A stretch of DNA of 64,000 nucleotides from Nomia melanderi (lineage: Eukaryota > Arthropoda > Insecta > Hymenoptera > Halictidae). The notes under the pieces were generated by a model. It saw only the letters and a program-made list of their open reading frames with translations, was not told where the DNA came from and did not search any database. Positions 50,598 through 62,300 of this stretch are shown here, one piece after another; positions within the stretch are counted from its first letter, which is position 1; the number at the start of each line of letters is the position of its first letter. Position numbers and translations under genes: made by a program. The stretch is from contig NW_027475133.1 in NCBI RefSeq assembly GCF_051020985.1, forward strand, positions 124,001-188,000, read 5' to 3'.

Positions 50598-53397
50598 GCA
50601 GGAGGCCCTGGCGCATGAATCTGTGCAGCGGCAACGACCTCGGACCACCAGGGGCCGAGAAAACTACCGTCTCATGGGGCCGGACACTCAGGGTCAGGGA
50701 AAAATCAAATATATATCTGGTGACATCTCGGGTGCTATTAGAGATAGCGCAATAAATCAATTTGCATTGTCTGTAGGAGGCCCTGGCGCATGAATCTGTG
50801 CAGCGGGAACGACCTCGGACCACCAGGGGCCGAGAAAACCAACGACACATGGGGCCGGTCACTCAGGGTCGGGGAAAAATTCAATATATATCTGGTGATA
50901 TCTCGGGTGCTATTACAGATAACGCAATAAATCAAAGTGCATTGTCTGTAGGAGGCCCGGGAGCATAAATCCGTGCAGCGGGAACGACCTCGGACCACCA
51001 GGGGCCGAGAAAACCACCGACACATGGGGCCGGGCTGTCAGGGTCAGGGAAAAATCCAATATATATCTGGTGATATCTCGGGTGCTATGAGAGATAGCAT
51101 AATAAACCAAGGTGCATTGTCTGCAGGAGGCCCTGGCGCATGAATCTGTGCAGCGGGAACGACCTCGGACCACCAGGGGCCGAGAAAACCACCGTCTCAT
51201 GGAGTCGGACACTCAGGGTCAGGGAAAAATCCAATATTTATCTGGTGATATCTCGGGTGCTATTACAGATAGCGCAATAAATCAAAGTGCATTGTCTGTA
51301 GGAGGCCCTGGCGCATAAATCTGTGCAGCGGGAACGACCTCGGACCACCAGGGTCCGAGAAAACCACCGACACATGGGGCCGGGCTGTCAGGGTCAGGGA
51401 AAAATCCAATATATATCTGGTGATATCTCGGGTGCTATGAGAGATAGCATAATAAACCAAGGTGCTTTGTCTGCAGGAGGTCCGGGCGCATGAATCTGTG
51501 CAGCGGGAACGACCTCGGACCACCAGGGGCCGAGAAAATCACCGTCTCATGGGGCCGGGCTGTCAGGGTCAGGGAAAAATCCAATATATATCTGGTGATA
51601 TCTCGGGTGCTATGAGAGATAGCATAATAAACCAAGGTGCTTTGTCTGCAGGAGGTCCGGGCGCATGAATCTGTGCAGCGGGAACGACGTCGGACCACCA
51701 GGGGCCGAGAAAACCACCGACACATGGGGCCGGGCTGTCAGGGTCAGGGAAAAATCCAATATATATCTGGTGATATCTCGGGTGCTATGAGAGATAGCAT
51801 AATAAACCAAGGTGCTTTGTCTGCAGGAGGTCCGGGCGCATGAATCTGTGCAGCGGGAACGACCTCGGACCACCAGGGGCCGAGAAAATCACCGTCTCAT
51901 GGGGCCGGACTGTCAGGGTCAGGGAAAAATCCAATATATATCTGGTGATATCTCGGGTGCTATTAGAGATAGCGCACTAAACCGAAGTGAATTATCTGCA
52001 GGAGGCCCTGGCGCATGAATCTGTGCAGCGGGAACGACCTCGGACTACCAGGGGCCGAGAAAACCACCGTCTCATGGGGCCGGACACGCAGGGTCAGGGA
52101 AAAATCCAATATACATCTGGTCATATTTCGGGTGCTATTACAGATAGCGCAATAAATCAAAGTGCATTGTCTGTAGGATGCCCTGGCGCATGAATCTGTG
52201 CAGCGGGAACGACCTCGGACAACCAGGGGCCGAGAAAACCACCGTCACATGGGGCCGCACACTCAGGGTCAGGGAAAAATCCAATATATATCTGGTCATA
52301 TTTCGGGTGCTATTACAGATAGCGCAATAAATCAAAGTGCATTGTCTGTAGGATGCCCTGGCGCATGAATCTGTGCAGCGGGAACGACCTCGGACAACCA
52401 GGGGCCGAGAAAACCACCGTCTTATGGGGCCGGACACTCAGGGTCAGGGAAAAATCCAATATATAACTGGTGATATCTCGGGTGCTATTACAGATAGCGC
52501 AATAAATCAGAGTGCATTGTTTGTAGGAGGCCCTGGCGCATGAATCTGTGCAGCGGGAACGACCTCGGAACACCAGGGGCCGAGAAAACCACCGTCTCAT
52601 GGAGTCGGACACTCAGGGTCAGGGAAAAATCCAATATATATCTGGTGATATCTCGGGTGCTATTAGAGATAGTGAAATAATCCAAAGTGAATTATCTGCA
52701 GGAGGCACTGTCGCATGAATCTGTGCAGCGGGATCGACCTCGGACCACCAGGGGCCGAGAAAACCACCGACACATGAGGCCGGACACTCAGGGTCGGGGA
52801 AAAATTCAATATATATCTGGTGATATCTCGGGTGCTATTATAAATAGCGCACTAAAACAAAGTGAATTATCTGCAGGAGGCCCTGGCGCATGAATCTGTG
52901 CAGCGGGAACGACCTCGGACCACCAGGGGCCGAGTAAACCACCGTCTCATGGGGCCGGACACTCAGGGTCAGTGAAAAATCCGATATATATCAGGTGATA
53001 TCTCGGGTGCTATTACAGATAGCGCAATAAACCAAAGTGAATTAACTGCAGGAGGCCCTGGAGCATGAATCTGTGCAGCGGGAACTACGTCGGACCACCA
53101 GGGGCCGAGAAAACCACCGTCTTATGGGGCCGGACACTCAGGGTCGGGGAAAAATCCAATATATATCTGGTGATATCACGGGTGTTATTACAGATTGCCC
53201 AATACATCAAAGTGCATTGTCCGCAGGAGGCTCTAGCCCATTAATCTGTGCAGCGGGAACGACCTCGGACCACCAAGGGCCGAGAAAACCACCGTCTCAT
53301 GGGGCCGGACACTCAGGGTCAGGGGAAAATCCGATATATATCTGGTGATATCTCGGGTGCTATTAGAGATAGCGCAATAAATCAAAGTGCATTGTCT
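50598..53397. repeat. Domain 7: monomeric region with local single-unit expansion
   Basis: No class B units. Adjacent monomers at 51,298-51,997 are near-identical to each other. The 5' halves of the two units beginning at 52,173 and 52,348 are also alike (gtaggatgccctgg and ggacaaccagggg). Confidence 0.75.
51298..51997. repeat. Run of four near-identical adjacent monomers
   Basis: Adjacent units share variants that are rare elsewhere: gctatgagagatagcat, aaccaaggtgctttgtct, aggaggtccgggcgcatg and ggggccgggctgtcagg. Differences among them are limited to sites such as gtctcatg versus gacacatg. This looks like recent 175-bp-step expansion. The unit at 50,948 shares part of the haplotype (gctatgagagatagcat with aaggtgcattg). 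Confidence 0.8.
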
Positions 53398-56300
53398 GCA
53401 GGAGGCCCTGGCGCATGAATCTGGCCAGCGGTAACGACCTCGGACCACCAGGAGCCGAGAAAACCACCGTCTCATGGGGCCGGACTGTCAGGGTCAGGGA
53501 AAAATCCAATATATATCTGGTGATATCTCGGGTGCTATTAGAGATAGCGCAATAAACCAAAGTGCATTGTCTGTTGGAGACCCTGGCGCATGAATCTGTG
53601 CAGCGGGAACGACCTCGGACCACCAGGGGCCGTCAAAACCACCGTCTCATGGGACAGGACACTCAGGGTCAGGGAAAAATCCAATATATATCTGGTGATA
53701 TCTCGGGTGCTATTAGAGATAGCGCAATAAACCAAAGCGAATTATCTGCAGGAGGCCCTGACACATGAATCTGTGTAGCGGGAACGACCTCGGACCACCA
53801 GGGGCCGAGAAAACCACCGTCTCATGGGGCCGGACACTCAGGGTCGGGGAAAAATCCAATATATATCTGGTGGTATCTCGGGTGCTATTAGAGATAGCGC
53901 AACAAATCAAAGTGCATTGCCTGTAGGAGGCCGTGGCGCATGAACCTGTGCAGCTGGAACGACCTCGGACCACCAGGGGCCGAGAAAACCACCGACACAT
54001 GGGGCCGAACTGTCAGGGTCAGGGAAAAATCCGTTATATATCTGGTGATATCTCGGGTGCTATTAGTGATAGCGCAATAAACCAAAGTGCATTGTCTGCA
54101 GGAGGCCCTGGCGCATGAATCTGTGCAGCGGGAACGACCTCGGACCACCAGGGGCCGAGAAAACCACAGTCTCATGGGGCCGGACTCTCAGGGTCGGGGG
54201 AATATCCAATATATATCTGGTGATATCTCAGGTGCTATTACAGATATCGCAATAAAACAAAGTGAATTATCTGCAGGAGGCCCTGGCGCATGAATCTGTG
54301 CAGCGGGAACGGCCTCGGACAACCAGGGGCCGAGAAAACCACAGTCCCATGGGGCCGAACACTCAGGGTCAGGGAAAAATCCAATATATATCTGGTGATA
54401 TCTCGGGTGCTATTATAGATAGCGCAATAAAACAAAGTGCATTGTCTGCAGGAGGCCCTGGCGCATGAATCTGTGCAGCGGGAACGACGTCGGACCACCA
54501 GGGGCCGAGAAAACCACAGTCTCATGGGGCCGGACACTCAGGGTCGGGGGAATATCCAATATATATCTGGTGATATCTCAGGTGCTATTACAGATATCAT
54601 AATAAAACAAAGTGAATTATCTGCAGGAGGCCCTGGCGCATGAATCTGTGCAGCGGGAACGGCCTCGGACAACCAGGGGCCGAGAAAACCACAGTCTCAT
54701 GGGGCCGAACACTCAGGGTCAGGGAAAAATCCAATATATATCTGGTGATATCTCGGGTGCTATTACAGATATCGCAATAAAACAAAGTGAATTATCTGCA
54801 GGAGGCCCTGGCGCATGAAACTGTGCAGCGGGAACGACCTCGGACCTCCAGCGGCCGTCAAAACCACCGTCTCATGAGGCCGAACTGTCAGGGTCAGGGA
54901 AAAATCCATTATATATCTGGTGATATCTCGGGCGCTATTAGAGATAGCGCTATAAACCAAAGTGAATTATCTATAGGAGGCCCTGACGCATGAATCTGTG
55001 CAGCGGGAACGACCTCGGACCACCAGGGGCCGAGAAAACCACCGTCTCATGGGGCCGGACACTCAGGGTCAGGGAAAAATCCAATATATATCTGGTGGTA
55101 TCTCGGGTGCTATTAGAGATAGCGCAACAAATCAAAGTGCATTGTCTGTAGGAGGCCGTGGCGCATGAACCTGTGCAGCTGGAACGACCTCGGACCACCA
55201 GGGGCCGAGAAAACCACCGACACATGGGGCCGAACTGTCAGGGTCAGGGAAAAATCCGTTATATATCTGGTGATATCTCGGGTGCTATTAGAGATAGCGC
55301 AATAAACCAAAGTGCATTGTCTGCAGGAGGCCTTGCGCATGAATCTGTGCAGCGGGAACGACCTCGGACCTCCAGCGGCCGTCAAAACCACCGTCTCATG
55401 AGGCCGAACTGTCAGGGTCCGGGAAAAATCCATTATATATCTGGTGATATCTCGGGTGCTATTAGAGATAGCGCTATAAACCAAAGTGAATTATCTATAG
55501 GAGGCCCTGGCGCATGAATCTGTGCAGCGGAAACGACCTTGGACCACCAGGGTCCGAGAAAACCACCGTCTCATGGGGCCGGACACTCAGGGTCAGGGGA
55601 AAATCCAATATATATCTGGTGATATCTCGGGTGCTATTACAGATAGCGCAATAAATCAAAGTGCATTGTCCGCAGGGGGCTCTAGCGCATTAATCTGTGC
55701 AGCCGGAACGACCTCGGACCACCAGGGGCCGAGAAAACCACAGTCTCATGGGGCCGAACACTCAGGGTCAGGGATAAATCCAATATATTTCTGGTGATAT
55801 CTCGGGTGCTATTACAGATAGCGCAATAAAACAAAGTGCATTGTGTGTAGGAGGCCCTGGCGCATGAAACTGTGCAGCGAGAACGACCTCGGACCACCAG
55901 GGGCCGAGAAAACCACCGTCTCATGGGGCCGGACACTCAGGGTCAGGGAAAAATCCAATATATATCTGGTGATATCTCGGGTGCTATTAGAGATAGCGCA
56001 ATAAACCAAAGTGAATTATCTGCAGGAGGCCCTGGCGCATGAATCTGTGCAGCGGAAACGACCTGAGATCACCAGGGGCCGAGAAAACTACCGTCTCATG
56101 GGACCGGACACTCAGGGTCAGGGGAAAATCCAATATATATCTGGTGATATCTCGGGTGCTATTAGAGATAGCGCAATAAATCAAAGTGCATTGTCTGTAG
56201 GAGGCCCTGGCGCATGCATCTGTGCAGCCGGAACGGCCTCGGATCACCAGGGGCCGAGAAAACCACCGTCTCATGGGGCCGGACACGCAGGGTCAGGGGA

Positions 56301-59300
56301 AAATCCAATATATATCTGGTGATATCTCGGGTGCTATTACAGATAGCGCAATAAATCAAAGTGCATTGTCCGCAGGGGGCTCTAGCGCATTAATCTGTGC
56401 AGCCGGAACGACCTCGGACCACCAGGGGCCGAGAAAACCACAGTCTCATGGGGCCGGACACTCAGGGTCAGGGATAAATCCAATATATTTCTGGTGATAT
56501 CTCGGGTGCTATTACAGATAGCGCAATAAAACAAAGTGCATTGTGTGTAGGAGGCCCTGGCGCATGAAACTGTGCAGCGAGAACGACCTCGGACCACCAG
56601 GGGCCGAGAAAACCACCGTCTCATGGGGCCGGACACTCAGGGTCAGGGAAAAATCCAATATATATCTGGTGATATCTCGGGTGCTATTAGAGATAGCGCA
56701 ATAAACCAAAGTGCATTGTCTGTTGGAGGCCCTGGCGCATGAATCTGTGCAGCGGGAACGACCTAGGACCACCAGGGGCCGTCAAAACCACCGTCTCATG
56801 GGACAGGACACTCAGGGTCAGGGAAAAATCCAATATATATCTGGTGATATCTCGGGTGCTATTAGAGATAGCGCAATAAACCAAAGCGAATTATCTGCAG
56901 GAGGCCCTGACGCATGAATCTGTGCAGCGGGAACGACCTCGGACCACCAGGGGCCGAGAAAACCACCGTCTCATGGGGCCGGACACTCAGGGTCAGGGAA
57001 AAATCCAATATATATCTGGTGGTATCTCGGGTGCTATTAGAGATAGCGCAACAAATCAGAGTGCATTGTCTGTAGGAGGCCGTGGCGCATGACCCTGTGC
57101 AGCTGGAACGACCTCGGACCACCAGGGGTCGAGAAAACCACCGACACATGGGGCCGAACTGTCAGGGTCAGGGAAAAATCCGTTATATATCTGGTGATAT
57201 CTCGGGTGCTATTAGAGATAGCGCAATAAACCAAAGTGGATTGTCTGCAGGAGGCCCTAGCGCATGAATCTGTGCAGCGGGAACGACCTCGGACCTCCAG
57301 CGGCCGTCAAAACCACCGTCTCATGGGGCCGAACACTCAGGGTCAGGGATAAATCCAATATATTTCTGGTGATATCTCGGGTGCTATTACAGATAGCGCA
57401 ATAAAACAAAGTGCATTGTGTGTAGGAGGCCCTGGCGCATGAAACTGTGCAGCGAGAACGACCTCGGACCACCAGGGGCCGAGAAAACCACCGTCTCATG
57501 GGGCCGGACACTCAGGGTCAGGGAAAAATCCAATATATATCTGGTGATATCTCGGGTGCTATTAGAGATAGCGCAATAAACCAAAGTGCATTGTCTGTTG
57601 GAGGCCCTGGCGCATGAATCTGTGCAGCGGGAACGACCTAGGACCACCAGGGGCCGTCAAAACCACCGTCTCATGGGACAGGACACACAGGGTCAGGGAA
57701 AAATCCAATATATATCTGGTGATATCTCGGGTGCTATTAGAGATAGCGCAATAAACCAAAGCGAATTATCTGCAGGAGGCCCTGACGCATGAATCTGTGC
57801 AGCGGGAACGACCTCGGACCACCAGGGGCCGAGAAAACCACCGTCTCATGGGGCCGGACACTCAGGGTCAGGGAAAAATCCAATATATATCTGGTGGTAT
57901 CTCGGGTGCTATTAGAGATAGCGCAACAAATCAAAGTGCATTGTCTGTAGGAGGCCGTGGCGCATGAACCTGTGCAGCTGGAACGACCTCGGACCACCAG
58001 GGGCCGAGAAAACCACCGACACATGGGGCCGAACTGTCAGGGTCAGGGAAAAATCCGTTATATATCTGGTGATATCTCGGGTGCTATTAGAGATAGCGCA
58101 ATAAACCAAAGTGCATTGTCTGCAGGAGGCCCTAGCGCATGAATCTGTGCAGCGGGAACGACCTCGGACCTCCAGCGGCCGTCAAAACCACCGTCTCATG
58201 AGGCCGAACTGTCAGGGTCCGGGAAAAATCCATTATATATCTGGTGATATCTCGGGTGCTATTAGAGATAGCGCTATAAACCAAAGTGAATTATCTATAG
58301 GAGGCCCTGGCGCATGAATCTGTGCAGCGGAAACGACCTTGGACCACCAGGGTCCGAGAAAACCACCGTCTCATGGGGCCGGACACTCAGGGTCAGGGGA
58401 AAATCCAATATATATCTGGTGATATCTCGGGTGCTATTACAGATAGCGCAATAAATCAAAGTGCATTGTCCGCAGGAGGCTCTAGCGCATTAATCTGTGC
58501 AGCGGGAACGACCTCGGACCACCAGGGGCCGAGAAAACCACAGTCTCATGGGGCCGAACACTCAGGGTCAGGGATAAATCCAATATATATCTGGTGATAT
58601 CTCGGGTGCTATTACAGATAGCGCAATAAAACAAAGTGCATTGTCTGTAGGAGGCCCTGGCGCATGAAACTGTGCAGCGGGAACGACCTCGGACCACCAG
58701 GGGCCGAGAAAACCACCGTCTCATGGGGCCGGACACTCAGGGTCAGGGAAAAATCCAATATATATCTGGTGATATCTCGGGTGCTATTAGAGATAGCGCA
58801 ATAAACCAAAGTGAATTATCTGCAGGAGGCCCTGGCGCATGAATCTGTGCAGCGGAAACGACCTGAGATCACCAGGGGCCGAGAAAACTACCGTCTCATG
58901 GGACCGGACACTCAGGGTCAGGGGAAAATCCAATATATATCTGGTGATATCTCGGGTGCTATTAGAGATAGCGCAATAAACCAAAGTGAATTATCTGCAG
59001 GAGGCCCTGGCGCATGCATCTGTGCAGCCGGAACTGCCTCGGGTCACCAGGGGCCGAGAAAACCACCGTCTCATGGGGCCGGACACTCAGGGTCAGGGGA
59101 AAATCCAATATATACATGGTGATGTCTCGGGTGCTATTACAGATAGCGCAATAAATCAAAGTGCATTGTCTGCAGGAGGCCCTGGCGCATGAATCTGTGC
59201 AGCGGGAACGACCTCGGACCACCAGGGGCCGAGAAAACCACCGTCACATGGGGTCGGACACTCAGGGTCAGGGAAAAATCCAATATATATCTGGTGATAT

Positions 59301-62300
59301 CTCGGGTGTTATTACAGATAGCGCAATAAATCAAAGTGCATTGTCTGTGGGAGGCCCTGGCGCATGAATCTGTGCAGCGGGATCGACCTCGGACCACCAG
59401 GGGCCGAGTAGATCACTGTGTCATGGAGTCGGACACTCAGGGTCAGGGAAAAATCCAATATATATCAGGTGATATCTCGGGTGCTATTAGAGATAGGGCT
59501 ATAAATCAAAGTGAATTATCTGCAGGAGGCCCTGGCGCATGAATCTGTGCAGCGGGATCGACCTCGGACCACCAGGGGCCGAGAAAATCACCGTCTCATG
59601 GGGCCGGACTGTCAGGGTCAGGGAAAAATCCAATATATATCTGGTGATATCTCGGGTGCTATTAGAGATAGCGCAATAAACCAAAGTGCATTGTCTGTTG
59701 GAGGCCCTGGCGCATAAATCTGTGCAGCGGGAACGACCGCGGACCACCAGGGGCCGTCAAAACCACCGTCTCATGGGGTCGGACACTCAGGGTCAGGGAA
59801 AAATACAATATATATCTGGTGATATCTCGGGTGCTATTAGAGATAGCGCAATAAACCAAAGTGAATTATCTGCAGGAGGCCCTGGCGCATGAATCTGTGC
59901 AGCGGGAAAGACATCGGACCACCAGGGGCCGAGGAAACCACCGTCTCATGGGGCCGGACACTCAGGGTCAGGGGAAAATCCAATATATATCTAGAGATAT
60001 CTCGGGTGCTATTAGAGATAGCATAATAAACCAAAGTGCATTGTCTGCAGGATGCCCTGGCGCATGAATCTGTGCAGCGGGAACGACCTCGAACCACCAG
60101 GGGCCGAGAAAACCACCGTCTCATGGAGTAGGACACTCAGGGTCAGGGAAAAATCCAATATATATCTGGTGATATCTCGGGTGCTATTAGAGATAGCGCA
60201 ATAAACCAAAGCGAATTATCTGCAGGAGGCCCTGACGCATGAATCTGTGCAGCGGGAACGACCTCGGACCACCAGGGGCCGAGAAAACCACCGTCTCATC
60301 GGGCCGGACACTCAGGGTCAGGGAAAAATCCAATATATATCTGGTGGTATCTCGGGTGCTATTAGAGATAGCGCAACAAATCAAAGTGCATTGTCTGTAG
60401 GAGGCCGTGGCGCATGAACCTGTGCAGCTGGAACGACCTCGGACCACCAGGGGCCGAGAAAACCACCGACACATGGGGCCGAACTGTCAGGGTCAGGGAA
60501 AAATCCGTTATATATCTGGTGATATCTCGGGTGCTATTAGAGATAGCGCAATAAACCAAAGTGGATTGTCTGCAGGAGGCCCTAGCGCATGAATCTGTGC
60601 AGCGGGAACGACCTCGGAACCCAGCGGCCGTCAAAACCACCGTCTCATGAGGCCGAACTGTCAGGGTCAGGGAAAAATCCATTATATATCTGGTGATATC
60701 TCGGGTGCTATTAGAGATAGCGCTATAAACCAAAGTGAATTATCTATAGGAGGCCCTGACGCATGAATCTGTGCAGCGGGAACGACCTCGGACCACCAGG
60801 GGCCGAGAAAACCACCGTCTCATGGGGCCGGACACTCAGGGTCAGGGAAAAATCCAATATATATCTGGTGGTATCTCGGGTGCTATTACAGATAGCGCAA
60901 TAAAACAAAGTGCATTGTCTGTAGGAGGCCCTGGCGCATGAAACTGTGCAGCGGGAACGACCTCGGACCACCAGGGGCCGAGAAAACCACCGTCTCATGG
61001 GGCCGGACACTCAGGGTCAGGGAAAAATCCAATATATATCTGGTGATATCTCGGGTGCTATTAGAGATAGCGCAATAAACCAAAGTGAATTATCTGCAGG
61101 AGGCCCTGGCGCATGAATCTGTGCAGCGGAAACGACCTGAGATCACCAGGGGCCGAGAAAACTACCGTCTCATGGGACCGGACACTCAGGGTCAGGGGAA
61201 AATCCAATATATATCTGGTGATATCTCGGGTGCTATTACAGATAGCGCAATAAATCAAAGTGCATTGTCCGCAGGTGGCTCTAGCGCATTAATCTGTGCA
61301 GCGGGAACGACCTCGGACCACCAGGGGCCGAGAAAACCACAGTCTCATGGGGCCGAACACTCAGGGTCAGGGATAAATCCAATATATATCTGGTGATATC
61401 TCGGGTGCTATTACAGATAGCGCAATAAAACAAAGTGCATTGTCTGTAGGAGGCCCTGGCGCATGAAACTGTGCAGCGGGAACGACCTCGGACCACCAGG
61501 GGCCGAGAAAACCACCGTCTCATGGGGCCGGACACTCAGGGTCAGGGAAAAATCCAATATATATCTGGTGATATCTCGGGTGCTATTAGAGATAGCGCAA
61601 TAAACCAAAGTGAATTATCTGCAGGAGGCCCTGGCGCATGAATCTGTGCAGCGGAAACGACCTGAGATCACCAGGGGCCGAGAAAACTACCGTCTCATGG
61701 GACCGGACACTCAGGGTCAGGGGAAAATCCAATATATATCTGGTGATATCTCGGGTGCTATTAGAGATAGCGCAATAAATCAAAGTGAATTGTCTGTAGG
61801 AGGCCCTGGCGCATGAATCTGGATAGCGGGAACGACCTCGGACCACCAGGAGCCGAGAAAACCACCGTCTCATGGGGCCGGACACTCAGGGTGAGGGGAA
61901 AATCCAATATATATTTGGTGATATCTCGGGTGCTATTAGAGATAGCGCAATAAATCAAAGTGCATTGTCTGTAGGAGGCCCTGGCGCATGAATCTGGCTA
62001 GCGGGAACGACCTCGGACCACCAGGAGCCGAGAAAACCACCGTCTCATGGGGCCGGACACTCAGGGTGAGGGGAAAATCCAATATATATCTGGTGATCTC
62101 TCGGGTGCTATTAGAGATAGCGCAATAAACCAAAGTGAATTATCTGCAGGAGGCCCTGGCGCATGCATCTGTGCAGCCGGAACTGCCTCGGGTCACCAGG
62201 GGCCGAGAAAACCAACGTCTCATGGGGCCGGACACTCAGGGTCAGGGGAAAATCCAATATATACATGGTGATGTCTCGGGTGCTATTACAGATAGCGCAA

